From contig CP003096.1 in assembly GCA_000233775.1 (NCBI GenBank), forward strand, positions 1,390,501 through 1,454,500: a stretch of 64,000 nt of DNA, in the 5' to 3' direction. The notes beneath the pieces were generated by a model that searched no databases, was not told the origin of the DNA, and saw nothing but the letters and a program-made list of their open reading frames with translations. Positions 25,755-37,340 of this stretch are shown piece by piece. The DNA comes from Thermovirga lienii DSM 17291 (lineage in GTDB: Bacteria; Synergistota; Synergistia; Synergistales; Thermovirgaceae). A program made the translations under genes and the position numbers. The stretch's first letter is position 1, and each line of letters starts with the position of its first letter.

Positions 25755-27083
25755 TTATTTATTTTTGACGATCCTGCCGAAAAGATCTCCATCTTTCGTC
25801 CCCTCTATAAAGACCCGGGCGACCTCATTGTTCACCACTAAGGCTTCAGACCTTAATTTTACCCTTAAAAAATGAGGTGTCAGACCTTCTGCCACTCCGC
25901 TAGAGATCTCCTCTACCAAGACAGGAACGTTCTTACCCACCCATTTTCTTGCGTACTTATCAAGCAGTCTATTAGCCAGCGAGATCGCTTCCCTTACCCT
26001 CACACGTACCTCTTCTTTCGTCAAACTGCTTTTCATGCTATATGCCTTGGTTCCTTCCCTTCCTGAATAAGGAAATACGTGAAGTCTGCCAAGTTCTAAC
26101 CTTTCCACAAAAAGGAGAGACCTATTAAACATATCCTCCGTCTCCCCGGGAAACCCCACCATTATATCGGTCCCTATATGAACGTCCGCTCCAAAAGCTT
26201 CCCTAAACCAACTAACAACCTTTGCAAAATCAGAAGAGTTATATCCCCTATTCATTGCCTCTAGCACCTGGTCATCGCCGCTTTGCAGAGGCAGATGAAA
26301 GTGAGGACACAATTTACTAAAGGAAGCAAGCCTGAAAATCAAGTCTCTACTCAACCCAAAAGGCTCCAAAGAACCGAACCTTATACGTTCTATCCCCTTT
26401 ATTCCCGATAAAGCCTCCACTAAATTTGCCAAATTAGATCCTATATCCTTGCCGTAAAAGCCCAGCTGGATCCCCGTCAGAACCACTTCCTTGCATCCGT
26501 TGAGTGCAAGACTTTGAACTTCCTCTACTACGTTCTCCAATGGCCTACTGACAGACTTTCCTCTAACGCTGGGTATGATGCAGTAAGAGCAATTTCTGGA
26601 GCATCCATCCTGGACTTTCACAAAGGCCCTTGTGTGAAAATGAGGCCTAGATAGAAACAAATCGTCCCATTCCCCACAGCTTTGAAGCGAGTGCCTTTTA
26701 ACTATAAGTTCTTCTTGCGTTTCTTTAAACAGAGAAGCTAGTATCTGAGGAATTAGATTCTTTTTCCTGTTCCCTACAAGGGCCCTTACTCCAAGGGCTT
26801 TAGCCTCCCTTTCTTCCACTTTTTGCGCCCAACACCCGCAGACTATTACCTGCCCTTCGGGAGAAAGCCTTTTCAATCTCCTGATCAACTGCCTACACTT
26901 GCGATCCGCCTCCTGAGTCACAGTACAGCTGTTTATGATTGCAACATCATACGGAGGGCACTCGACAATCTCAGCTCCTAGGGCCTCCAGAGCCGAGGCA
27001 ATAGCCTCAGATTCGTATAAATTGCTTCTGCATCCAAGAGTCTCTATGATAATTTTCTTACCCTTCAAGCGATCATAAGGCAA
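25755..27083 (-). CDS. mtaB: tRNA t6A methylthiotransferase MtaB (MiaB-like)
   Basis: This radical SAM enzyme adds a methylthio group to t6A37 of tRNA. The 442-aa protein has an N-terminal MTTase domain with three cluster cysteines (Cys18 in LGCRSN, Cys53 in NSCTV, Cys84 in VCGC), the radical SAM triad Cys161, Cys165, Cys168 in CSRNCSYC, and a C-terminal TRAM domain. The LGCRSN form and NSCTVT fit the MtaB/YqeV branch better than MiaB. It sits between rsmE and bpsA in the stress cluster. Confidence 0.9.
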   Translation of the reverse strand: MPYDRLKGKKIIIETLGCRSNLYESEAIASALEALGAEIVECPPYDVAIINSCTVTQEADRKCRQLIRRLKRLSPEGQVIVCGCWAQKVEEREAKALGVRALVGNRKKNLIPQILASLFKETQEELIVKRHSLQSCGEWDDLFLSRPHFHTRAFVKVQDGCSRNCSYCIIPSVRGKSVSRPLENVVEEVQSLALNGCKEVVLTGIQLGFYGKDIGSNLANLVEALSGIKGIERIRFGSLEPFGLSRDLIFRLASFSKLCPHFHLPLQSGDDQVLEAMNRGYNSSDFAKVVSWFREAFGADVHIGTDIMVGFPGETEDMFNRSLLFVERLELGRLHVFPYSGREGTKAYSMKSSLTKEEVRVRVREAISLANRLLDKYARKWVGKNVPVLVEEISSGVAEGLTPHFLRVKLRSEALVVNNEVARVFIEGTKDGDLFGRIVKNK

Positions 27084-27088
27084 TTAAA

Positions 27089-27808
27089 TCAACCCTTTTC
27101 CAAAAGCATAGACAAAACGGCAGTTCCTACTGCTGCTGCCGTGGGCGCCCTCATTATCCTTGCACCCAAACTAACTGGTTTGAAGTCAAACTCTACAAGC
27201 ATCTTCTTTTCTTCATCGGACCAGTCTCCCTCTGGGCCTATGGCTATCGCGGCCTCGTCTTTAGGCCTGCAACTCAACAACTCTACGCTTCCTTCGTCCA
27301 AAAAGGCTCCATACTTAAAAGCAGGTAAAGCCAAAGTAGTTATGTCTTTTACCTGCACTAAAGGAAAAAGCTTGGGAACCCGAAAGGCTCTGGCCTGCTT
27401 GGTTGCCTCTTTTAATATGCTGTTCCACCTTGCCATCTTTGCTGCTTCTTTCTTTTCATCAATTCTTACTACACTTCTCTCACAACGTAGGGGCACAATG
27501 ACCGTAGCCCCGCACTCGGTCACCTGTCTTAATGCTAGCTCGAAAGCTTCCGCCTTGGTAAGCCCCAGCAAGACCCAGAGGCTCCTTTCGGGAGGACATT
27601 CTTCCTCCCACTCCACATGCCCCAATAGCTTATCATCTCTAACTTCCAATCGGAGAACAACCAGCCTATCCCCAAGCAAGCCTTCAACCTTCTGCCCCTC
27701 TTTGCATCTTCTAACATGGAGCAGGTGGTGAGCTTCCGAAGGCTCTATCAGCCAGACATTATTGTCTATTTTACTGCTGTCCTCCAGACGTATTCTGGGC
27801 AAAGACAC
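27089..27808 (-). CDS. rsmE: 16S rRNA m3U1498 methyltransferase
   Basis: RsmE methylates U1498 of 16S rRNA. The 239-aa protein has an N-terminal PUA-like domain and a SPOUT fold with the deep-knot motifs AIGPEGDWSDEE and VSLGARIMRAPTAAAVG. In the latter, Pro replaces the more usual Glu of RxETA. Its start (GTG 27808 or TTG 27802) overlaps the end of prmA by about 35 bp, so the genes are coupled. Confidence 0.92.
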   Translation of the reverse strand: MSLPRIRLEDSSKIDNNVWLIEPSEAHHLLHVRRCKEGQKVEGLLGDRLVVLRLEVRDDKLLGHVEWEEECPPERSLWVLLGLTKAEAFELALRQVTECGATVIVPLRCERSVVRIDEKKEAAKMARWNSILKEATKQARAFRVPKLFPLVQVKDITTLALPAFKYGAFLDEGSVELLSCRPKDEAAIAIGPEGDWSDEEKKMLVEFDFKPVSLGARIMRAPTAAAVGTAVLSMLLEKG

Positions 27809-28658
27809 CCCACCAATCCCCTTTCGAAGCCTCCTCCTTTATTTCGAAACCTATTTCCTTCAAAGCAGAGATGAAGGAGTCCCTTTCTTTTCTAACCAAA
27901 CCAGAGAAAACTGCCCTTCCTCCCTTTTTTAGTTTAGCAGGCAAAGAAGGAAGAAGTTTCATGAGTGGCTCGAAAACGATATTCGCCGTCACCAAGTCCA
28001 CCATGTTATTAAATCCATCAAGCAAATTACCTTGTTCAACCTCGACCAGACCTTCGGAGATTTGATTCAGTCTCAGGTTGGATTTAACCTCATCCAAAAC
28101 AGCTGGATCCAAGTCCCTAGCAAAAACTTTCTTTGCCCCAAGTTTAATTGCCGCGATGGCTAAAATACCGGAGCCAGTGCCCACATCTACTACAGTGTCG
28201 CCTTTTTCCATACACTTTTCCAAAAGTTCCAAAGCTATCTGCGTGCTTTCGTGATAACCCGTTCCAAAGGCTGTACCAGGATAAACCAGAAGAACATTCT
28301 TTTCCTTTTCGGACTTATATGAATTTTTATGCCACGGGGCCATCACAACCAACGTCTTGCCTATCTCTATCGGAGGAAACGCCTCTTTCCATACGGTATG
28401 CCACCGCTGGTTTTCTATCTTTCCTGCGTCTATTATTTTCAATTCAGGCCACGGCTTAAGTACTTCGTTGATCCTGCTTATCCAATATTCCAAGCTGTGG
28501 GAAGACCTGTAATAAGCCTTCACTGCCATCTTATCTTGAGTTTCCACCAACTCAGAACCTATGCTGCCTGAAAGATCCACTAAAGAACTGAGGACCTCTT
28601 CGTCCATTCCCCTGGATTCTATGGTTACATACCACCAAAAACTCCCTTTTTCTTCCAT
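27771..28658 (-). CDS. prmA: Ribosomal protein L11 methyltransferase
   Basis: PrmA trimethylates ribosomal protein L11. The 295-aa protein has the N-terminal substrate domain, GTAFGTGYHESTQIALE, and the SAM-binding VVDVGTGSGILAIAAIKLGA, followed by DLDPAVLDEVKSN. It follows dnaJ in the common dnaJ-prmA-rsmE order, with no terminator between. Confidence 0.94.
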   Translation of the reverse strand: MEEKGSFWWYVTIESRGMDEEVLSSLVDLSGSIGSELVETQDKMAVKAYYRSSHSLEYWISRINEVLKPWPELKIIDAGKIENQRWHTVWKEAFPPIEIGKTLVVMAPWHKNSYKSEKEKNVLLVYPGTAFGTGYHESTQIALELLEKCMEKGDTVVDVGTGSGILAIAAIKLGAKKVFARDLDPAVLDEVKSNLRLNQISEGLVEVEQGNLLDGFNNMVDLVTANIVFEPLMKLLPSLPAKLKKGGRAVFSGLVRKERDSFISALKEIGFEIKEEASKGDWWGVFAQNTSGGQQ

Positions 28659-28701
28659 GAGAGATCTTTCCCCCTTCTGCCCCGTCCTTTTATCCAGGCA
28701 G

Positions 28702-29820
28702 CTACAGTAAATTTTTCAGCTTTTCTATGAATCCTCCTGATTTAACCTCTACGTTCATTTCCTTAGCGAGGGCTTCTATCAATCCTCGCTGTTTATCTGT
28801 GAGTTTCTTGGGGACATCAACTATTACATGGACAAGACAATCTCCTCGTCCCATATGCCTGAGCTTGGGCATCCCCCTCCCCTTGATCTTGAACACATGG
28901 CCATTCTGCACTCCTTGGGGAACCTCAAGCTTATACGTCCCATCAAGAAGCTCAAGCTCTTTTTCGCACCCCAAAGCAGCCTCGGGGAAGGAAAGATGCA
29001 GAAACATGTGCAGATCATCACCTTCCCGCTTAAATACGCCATGAGGGATAAGATTCACGACCAAAAAAAGATCTCCTGGGGGGCCACCCCTCAGTCCATC
29101 CATTCCCTCTCCCTGGATTCTGAGCCTGACTCCTGTATCTACACCTTTAGGCACGTTAACCTTTACCTTTTTGTATACCCTTGTCTTACCCCTTCCTCCG
29201 CACTCGCTACAAGGCTTCTCTATTTTCTTGCCCGTACCTTCGCACTCTGGACAAACCGTAACGCTCACAAAGGAGCCGAAGGGAGTGCGCCTATGCTGTT
29301 CTACCTGACCCGAACCGCCACACACGGGGCATACTCTTGTTCCATATCCAGGCTCCGCCCCTGAACCTTTGCACCTTTTACAAGACTCCCATCGAGGTAC
29401 GGAGATCTCCTTGGAGACCCCCGTAAGAGCTTCCTCCAAAGATACATCAAGGCGCATCTCAATGTCCTGTCCTTTCACAGGCCCTTGGGAAGTACCCCCA
29501 AAATTTCCAAATATAGAGTCAAATATGTCGCCAAAGATGTCACCAAACCCTCCAAAACCGCCGAAGGGTCCTGAACTACCAGGGGTACCATCCAAGGTCC
29601 CAAACTGATCATACTGCTGCCTTCTCTGAGGATCACTCAAAACCTCGTATGCGGCATTGATCTCCTTGAATCGCTGCTCAGCTTCCTTGTCCCCTGGGTT
29701 AACATCAGGATGATACTTTCTGGCTAGGCGCCTGTAAGCTTTCTTGATTTCATCTTGAGTGGCGCTTCTTGATACTCCCAATATTTCGTAAAGATCTTTA
29801 TGTTCTCCGAAGGCGCCCAC
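28702..29820 (-). CDS. dnaJ: Chaperone DnaJ
   Basis: DnaJ is the Hsp40 partner that loads clients on DnaK and stimulates its ATPase. The 372-aa protein has the J domain with the HPD motif (KYHPDVNPG), a Gly/Phe-rich linker ([18 protein letters not shown]), four CxxCxGxG zinc repeats starting CKRCKGSG, and the C-terminal client domains. It lies 18 bp after dnaK. Confidence 0.97.
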   Translation of the reverse strand: MGAFGEHKDLYEILGVSRSATQDEIKKAYRRLARKYHPDVNPGDKEAEQRFKEINAAYEVLSDPQRRQQYDQFGTLDGTPGSSGPFGGFGGFGDIFGDIFDSIFGNFGGTSQGPVKGQDIEMRLDVSLEEALTGVSKEISVPRWESCKRCKGSGAEPGYGTRVCPVCGGSGQVEQHRRTPFGSFVSVTVCPECEGTGKKIEKPCSECGGRGKTRVYKKVKVNVPKGVDTGVRLRIQGEGMDGLRGGPPGDLFLVVNLIPHGVFKREGDDLHMFLHLSFPEAALGCEKELELLDGTYKLEVPQGVQNGHVFKIKGRGMPKLRHMGRGDCLVHVIVDVPKKLTDKQRGLIEALAKEMNVEVKSGGFIEKLKNLL

Positions 29821-29838
29821 TATTCGTCACCTCTCGTC

Positions 29839-32328
<2,490 letters not shown>

Positions 32329-32332
<4 letters not shown>

Positions 32333-33357
32333 TTATCCCCCTCCTCTTCCACATCTGTTGATATACCACCCAAAATAGTTTCCAAAACAGATATGGAATG
32401 CTCATAATCCATCCGAACTGGACCAATCAACCCAAGAACGGTCTTTTTGCCATCCTTCACATTGGAAGCCATTATCACCGAACAATCCTCTATAGGGAAG
32501 GCTGGATCCTCCTTACCTATCATGACGGAGAGTCCCCTATCCGGAGAGAACTTCTGCACAAGCTCAACGATAGATGATTCTTCCTCTAAAAGAGTCATTA
32601 TAACCTGAAGCCTACTTAAATCAGCGAAATCAGGAACACTCAATATATTATATTTCCCACCCGTGAAGAGGTGGTACGAATCCTTTAAAAGTAGTATATC
32701 CACCTCTTTGAGGGCTGCTTTGCAGTTTTCTGCGTAAGATTGAAGCCCATGCAATACATATTGAAGCAAAGCATCCCTTACTTTCCTCCACGGTTTTCCC
32801 GAAGCTACTGTGGTTATCCTATGGGATAATTCATCAAGAATCTCCTGATCCATATCCTGAGGAAGCTGAATCACCTTATGATGCAAAAGCCCACCTTTCA
32901 ATATAACGATCAAGAGGGCAGTCCGCTCAGCCACCTTTACGAATTCCACCTTTTGAAGAACTGCCTCATCTGCTGGCCCCACAGCCGCTACTCCTACACA
33001 CTTTGTCAGGTCTCCGAGAAGCTTTGTGGCATATCTCAGAGCCGACTCAAGGTCATCCCTTTTCTTTTTGAGCTCCTGAACCCAGTATTTATATTCCTCA
33101 CCAGGGTTTCTTTGCCTTCTCAATATGGCATCCACATACACCCTGAATGCTTTGGGGGTAGGAAGTCGCCCCGCAGACGTGTGAGGTTGATACAGAAAAT
33201 CCATCTCCTCCAAATCTGCCATCTCATTCCTTATGGTTGCAGCGCTGCGCCCTCTGAGATACCGTTTCGCCAAAGTTCTAGAACCCACAGGCTCTCCGGT
33301 TTTTATGTACTCATATACAACAGCAAGCACTATTTCTAGCTGTCGTTCTGTAAGCAT
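32329..33357 (-). CDS. hrcA: Heat-shock repressor HrcA
   Basis: HrcA binds CIRCE operators and represses chaperone operons until GroEL becomes limiting. The 342-aa protein starts with the winged-helix domain (TERQLEIVLAVVYEYIKTGEPVGSRTL, residues 2-28) and the conserved SAATIRNEMADLEEMDFLYQPHTSAGR. ATG 33357 follows GGGGGTGA. It is first in the hrcA-grpE-dnaK-dnaJ operon, with a perfect CIRCE in its leader, so it controls its own operon. Confidence 0.96.
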
Positions 33358-33389
33358 AGTTTGTCACCCCCGTCTTCACTTTTGCATTA

Positions 33390-33416
33390 TTAGCACTCCC
33401 TTTTAGTGAGTGCTAA
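33390..33416 (-). promoter_or_regulatory. CIRCE operator of the heat-shock operon
   Basis: This is a perfect TTAGCACTC-N9-GAGTGCTAA inverted repeat, the HrcA binding site. It lies between the promoter (-10 at 33438-33443) and hrcA, in the transcribed leader. Confidence 0.98.
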
Positions 33417-33437
33417 ATAGGGCCTCCACCGAAACGT

Positions 33438-33466
33438 AGATTATCAACGAGCACAATCGTTGTCAA
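33438..33466 (-). promoter_or_regulatory. Sigma-70 type promoter of hrcA
   Basis: On the minus strand TTGACA (33461-33466) and TAATCT (33438-33443) are separated by 17 bp. The target duplication of the adjacent insertion sequence begins at the last base of the -35 box, so everything upstream of the core promoter now belongs to the duplication and the element. Confidence 0.8.
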
Positions 33467-33483
33467 CTATATTTTAAGTACAA
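33466..33483. repeat. 17-18 bp target site duplication, left
   Basis: ACTATATTTTAAGTACAA occurs here and at 35061-35078, flanking the insertion sequence. The first base may belong to the element's end, so the true length is 17 or 18 bp. Confidence 0.9.
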
Positions 33484-35061
33484 TGTTACCGGACAGTGAT
33501 ATTGTCACCCTGTAAGGGGACAGAGAAAATGTCACCATGAGTAGGGGTGACGTATATTTGAGCGAGAAGGAATCCAGGCGTGTATATGTTATGGAGCGGT
33601 TGATGGAGGGCGTTGTGACGGTGAAGGAGGCGTCGTGTGTATTAGGGTTGAGTGAGCGCCAAATAAAGAGGCTGAAGTCAGGAGTGAAGGAAAGAGGTAT
33701 AGCAGCGCTGGCGCATGGCAACAGGGGGAGGAAGCCTAAACACGCTACGCCGAAGGAGGTAAAAGAGGCCATAGTTGGTTTTGCAGTGGGTAAATACCAT
33801 GGAGCCAGCTACCAACACATGTCGGAGCTAATGAAAGAGCACGATGGAATATTTGTGTCGGCCAAGACTGTAGGTCGAATTCTCAGGGAGGCATCAATAC
33901 CCAACAAGCACACTCACAAGGCTCCGAGGAGGAGGCGTACTAGGAATCGAATGTCCATGGAGGGCATGTTGGTACAATGCGATGCTAGTCCCCATGATTG
34001 GCTTGAAGGAAGGTGCTCCAAGCTATGTCTTCATGGAGCCATAGATGACGCCACGGGGAAGGTTTTTGGCCTTTATTTCAGGCCCAATGAAGATTTATTG
34101 GGGTATCTGCATGTTTTGAAGCAGATGGTGGAAGATTACGGGGTTCCCAGGAGTATTTACAGTGACGGTCATTCTATATTCTTTTCTCCTAAAGGAGACA
34201 AGCTCTCCATAGAGGAAGAGCTTAAAGGAGAAAGAGTTAAGCTTACTCAGTTTGGAGAGGTGTTAAATCAGCTGGGCATAACCCATATAAAGGCCCGCTC
34301 ACCTCAAGCGAAGGGGCGTATAGAGCGTCTTTGGGAGACCCTGCAGAGTCGGTTGATTGTAGAGCTTAGGATAGCAAATATTTCCAGTATGGATGATGCC
34401 AATGATTTTCTGTGTGGGTTCAAAAAGAGGTTTAATAGACGTTTCGCTGTAAAGGCAGAAGATAAAGAGCAGGCATTCAGAGCAAGTCCTGGGGTAGACT
34501 CTTTGCATAAAATCATATGTATAAAGAGCTATAGAAAAGCTTCCAATGGCTCCACCATATCTTATGAGGGCAATACATATCAATTGTTGGATTGTAGAGG
34601 TCGAGTGGTACCATTGAAGCCCAAAAGTACTGTCTGTGTCACAAGACATCTCGATGGATCCCTTGGAGCTTTGTACAGTGGCGATTACTTCAAACTGAAG
34701 GCCATCTCAAATGATACTGACAAAAAAGCCATCCAGGGAGAAGATATAGAAAACAAGGCAAAACCAAGAGGAAAATACAAACCACCCACGGACCACCCAT
34801 GGCGCAGGAGCATAAATAACACCATTAGATATTATAAAAACAAGAAAAGCTATCCCATGAATGATGAATTGAGGGAAACGTATACCCCATAGTAATGACT
34901 ACCACAAACCCAGAAAAACCAGCCCTGTCCTAAACTGCAAAAAACACGAAAAACCACATAGGACAGGGCTAATATCTATACACTTAAACAATATCTAAAG
35001 GTGACATTTTCACTGTCCCGTTAAAGACATTTTAGGGTGACATTTTCACTGTCCGTTGACA
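33484..35061 (+). mobile_element. IS1202/ISNCY-type insertion sequence
   Basis: The element is about 1578 bp and holds a single transposase gene. The terminal inverted repeats are TGTTACCGGACAGTGA (left) and TGTCAACGGACAGTGA (right, read inward). Each end holds two copies of a 19-bp motif GGACAGTGAAAATGTCACC (left 33491-33509 and 33518-33536; right 35000-35018 and 35036-35054, inverted). The long 17-18 bp target duplication is characteristic of some subgroups of the IS1202 family. It was placed between hrcA and the histidine-phosphatase gene. Confidence 0.9.
33558..34892 (+). CDS. IS1202/ISNCY-family DDE transposase
   Basis: The protein is about 444 aa. An N-terminal helix-turn-helix (VTVKEASCVLGLSERQIKRL) binds the ends. 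The catalytic triad is Asp in QCDASPHDWLEGR, Asp in IYSDGHSIF and Glu in KGRIERLWETLQSRL, the layout of the IS1202-like ISNCY group. An ATG at 33537 lies directly after the second end repeat and lacks a Shine-Dalgarno sequence. TTG 33558, seven bases after AGGGGTGA, is the better start. Confidence 0.9.
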   Translation: MSEKESRRVYVMERLMEGVVTVKEASCVLGLSERQIKRLKSGVKERGIAALAHGNRGRKPKHATPKEVKEAIVGFAVGKYHGASYQHMSELMKEHDGIFVSAKTVGRILREASIPNKHTHKAPRRRRTRNRMSMEGMLVQCDASPHDWLEGRCSKLCLHGAIDDATGKVFGLYFRPNEDLLGYLHVLKQMVEDYGVPRSIYSDGHSIFFSPKGDKLSIEEELKGERVKLTQFGEVLNQLGITHIKARSPQAKGRIERLWETLQSRLIVELRIANISSMDDANDFLCGFKKRFNRRFAVKAEDKEQAFRASPGVDSLHKIICIKSYRKASNGSTISYEGNTYQLLDCRGRVVPLKPKSTVCVTRHLDGSLGALYSGDYFKLKAISNDTDKKAIQGEDIENKAKPRGKYKPPTDHPWRRSINNTIRYYKNKKSYPMNDELRETYTP

Positions 35062-35078
35062 CTATATTTTAAGTACAA
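35061..35078. repeat. 17-18 bp target site duplication, right
   Basis: Second copy of ACTATATTTTAAGTACAA. Together with 33466-33483 it brackets the insertion sequence. Confidence 0.9.
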
Positions 35079-35125
35079 GTGATATATTATTCTTAATTGA
35101 CTGCAAAGAGAAAGGAAGGTTAAAG

Positions 35126-35776
35126 ATGGGATCAGATCACTACAAAACCACCGTCATTCTCATAAGGCATGGCGAATGCAAGGGCAATAGAGAGGGCTTA
35201 TTCAGGGGAAGATATGATTTTCCTTTGAACGATAACGGGAAATCTCAGGCCAAGGCCATAGCACATGAGATTGCCCAAAACTTCAAGCTGGATAAGATAT
35301 ATTCCAGCCCCCTGTCCAGGGCATTGGAAACAGCTCAAACCATATCATCAGTTACCAACATCCCTACAGAGATAAGAAATGGCTTCAATAATATTTCACT
35401 GGGTCCGTGGGAGGGAAGACCCAAAAGAGAGATAAAAGAAGAATTCCCCGAGGAATGGAATTTATGGCTTAGAAATCCAGAACGCCTTAGGCTACAGGGT
35501 GCAGAAACCATCTCGGACGTACAGAGAAGGGCCTTCGCCAACCTCAACCATTTAATAAAGGTCCACCGAGGTTCTACGTTCGCAATAGTTACCCATCGGG
35601 CAGTGCTAAAGCCCCTAATAGCGGGAGCATTAGGGATTCCAGAACCCTATTTTTGGAAGATTCACGTGGATACCGCTTCCTACTCAGTTCTTACCCATGA
35701 TCCACAAAAAGGTTACTGTCTAATCTTGCTAAACCAAACACGACATTTAAAGAACTTCATCAGCGAATGGGAATAA
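35126..35776 (+). CDS. Histidine phosphatase family protein
   Basis: This is a 216-aa member of the phosphoglycerate-mutase-like superfamily. The catalytic motif is LIRHGECKGN (His14 near the N-terminus, adjacent to Arg13), with YSSPLSRALETAQTI as the second conserved block and THRAVLKPL carrying the second His. The substrate is not predictable: candidates include alpha-ribazole phosphate, phosphoglycerate or other small phosphoesters. AAAGGAAGG precedes the start. The insertion sequence ends 64 bp upstream, so its original control region may have changed. Confidence 0.85.
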   Translation: MGSDHYKTTVILIRHGECKGNREGLFRGRYDFPLNDNGKSQAKAIAHEIAQNFKLDKIYSSPLSRALETAQTISSVTNIPTEIRNGFNNISLGPWEGRPKREIKEEFPEEWNLWLRNPERLRLQGAETISDVQRRAFANLNHLIKVHRGSTFAIVTHRAVLKPLIAGALGIPEPYFWKIHVDTASYSVLTHDPQKGYCLILLNQTRHLKNFISEWE

Positions 35777-35786
35777 TCCCCTTGAC

Positions 35787-35806
35787 TTATACCTTTAGGG
35801 GTATAA
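35787..35806 (+). promoter_or_regulatory. CsoR/CstR-like palindromic operator in a promoter
   Basis: The arms TTATACC and GGTATAA are separated by TTTAGG, so the centre reads ACC...GGGGT. This resembles operators of the CsoR/CstR repressor family (copper or sulfane-sulfur sensing). A TTGACT at 35782-35787 with AATAAT 17 bp later, or TATAAT 14 bp later, would place the palindrome within the promoter. No CsoR-family gene is seen in this window. Confidence 0.6.
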
Positions 35807-35845
35807 TAATTACACCAAAGTATTGCTAACGAGGGGGAATTTATA

Positions 35846-37288
35846 GTGGAAACAACCAAAAAAGTAGAAACTCTGATAATAGGAGGAGGACCTGGAGGAA
35901 GGACTGCTTATGCTGCCTTACATCGCTTGGGCAAAAAAAAATCAATGCTAGTAATGAACCTGGAACCAACCGTAGTCTGCAGCCTTCCATACGGAGTGGG
36001 AAGACGACTGATACCCGGAGGACCGGAAGATGCAGTTGTAGATATTTCAAAATCTCCAAGGCTGCCAAGGGATATAGTGCAAAACACAATAATCGGTAGT
36101 GTAATATCCATTAACACGGAGGAAAAAGTTGCTACTATCAAGACGCAAGCATCTGAGTATATGTACGTATCCTACGATAACGTCATACTAGCTACAGGTG
36201 CTGTACCATGGATCCCACCAATAGAGGGCGTCCTTATGTCTTGTGACCATCGAAGTGATAACGAAGACTTTTCTGGAGAAGTGGTATGCGTTGGGAATCA
36301 ATTTGCCCCTAAAGCATCCTTAGCCAAAGGCATTTATGTAATGAGAACTGCCAATGATGCAAGGGCATTAGATAAGTTTGCCCAAGAGGCTCAAAGCGCA
36401 ATCATTATAGGAAGTGGAGCTATTGGCCTTGAAGTTGCGGAGGCTCTAGCAGACCGAGGCCTAACAGTAACTATAATTGAAGCTTTACCTCACCTCACAC
36501 CTGCCCTGGATAAAGATATGGCAAAGTTGCTAGAGAAAAGGATAGAAGAAAGAGGAATAAAGGTTATAACAGAGAAACAAGCCACATCATATCATAACGG
36601 TTCTTTAACCTTGAACGACGGAACAACGCTTGAGGCTTCTGGAGTTGTTTTTGCCACAGGAGTAAGACCAGATACTAGGTTGGCAGCAAAGATAGGTATA
36701 AAAGTAGAAAAAGGCATAGTGGTAAACAAATATATGCAAACTAACATCCCCAATATTTATGCCATCGGAGACGCAACCCAAATAGAAAATACCGTCAGCA
36801 GAAAAACATATTTACCTCTAATAGGCACTTTAGCCATGAGGCAAGCCCTAATAGCTGCTCTCAATATAGCCGGCAAACCCACAGAGCACCCACCTGCAAC
36901 TTCTTGGGGCGTATCTACCATCTTTGACCTTCACTGGGGAAGTGTAGGCCTAACGGAGGAATTAGCAGCATCTTTAGGCATGAAAGCGGCAGCCATAGTT
37001 ATGCCAGTAAGGACAAGAGAACCCGCTATGCCAGAAGGCAAGAGCGGACAATGGAAAATCATCTTCTCCACTGAGCCCGCAGATTCCATCAAGAAGGGAC
37101 AAATCCTCGGTTTTCAAATAATCCTTGATGGAGAAAGCCCTTTATCCACAGTGGAAAGATTCCTAGACATGATTGTAAGACACGAAACCATACCAGAGCT
37201 TATAGGGCATTTCCATATCCACAGCCCCTCTCATAATCCACCTGATGATCCCTACATGGGAATTATGTTTCGTTATGGAATAAATTGA
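35846..37288 (+). CDS. CoA-disulfide-reductase-like flavoprotein
   Basis: This is a 480-aa FAD/NAD(P)-dependent pyridine nucleotide-disulfide oxidoreductase. The FAD motif IIGGGPGGRTA lies at residues 11-21, and the single redox cysteine Cys45 in VCSLPYG corresponds to Cys43 of CoA disulfide reductase. The NAD motif IIIGSGAIGLEVAEAL lies near residue 187, and NIYAIGDAT near 305. The C-terminal dimerisation domain ends with an unusual His-rich HFHIHSPSHNPPDDPYMG, in place of the usual YAPPxxSAKDP-like motif. Likely substrates are CoA disulfide, persulfides or polysulfide. GTG start after GAGGGGG. It is probably controlled by the palindrome just upstream. Confidence 0.8.
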   Translation: METTKKVETLIIGGGPGGRTAYAALHRLGKKKSMLVMNLEPTVVCSLPYGVGRRLIPGGPEDAVVDISKSPRLPRDIVQNTIIGSVISINTEEKVATIKTQASEYMYVSYDNVILATGAVPWIPPIEGVLMSCDHRSDNEDFSGEVVCVGNQFAPKASLAKGIYVMRTANDARALDKFAQEAQSAIIIGSGAIGLEVAEALADRGLTVTIIEALPHLTPALDKDMAKLLEKRIEERGIKVITEKQATSYHNGSLTLNDGTTLEASGVVFATGVRPDTRLAAKIGIKVEKGIVVNKYMQTNIPNIYAIGDATQIENTVSRKTYLPLIGTLAMRQALIAALNIAGKPTEHPPATSWGVSTIFDLHWGSVGLTEELAASLGMKAAAIVMPVRTREPAMPEGKSGQWKIIFSTEPADSIKKGQILGFQIILDGESPLSTVERFLDMIVRHETIPELIGHFHIHSPSHNPPDDPYMGIMFRYGIN

Positions 37289-37303
37289 TTAATATCACGC
37301 TTT

Positions 37304-37340
37304 CAAGGAAGGGGACAAGTTTTTCCTATCCCCTTCCTTG
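37304..37340 (+). terminator. Hairpin after the flavoprotein gene
   Basis: Arms CAAGGAAGGGGA/TCCCCTTCCTTG with a 13-base loop lie 15 bp after the stop. No T run follows; the arm instead merges with the next promoter. Confidence 0.55.

Noticed and set aside
34995-35060. Short repeated motifs that could suggest a CRISPR remnant
   Set aside because: The 19-bp repeats occur twice at each end of the insertion sequence in inverted orientation and are its terminal and subterminal repeats; there are no spacers or cas genes.
35056-35088. Hybrid promoter for the histidine-phosphatase gene using TTGACA at the right end of the IS1202-type element
   Set aside because: The nearest -10-like TATATT is 21 bp away, too far for a standard sigma-70 promoter; no better -10 exists at 16-18 bp.
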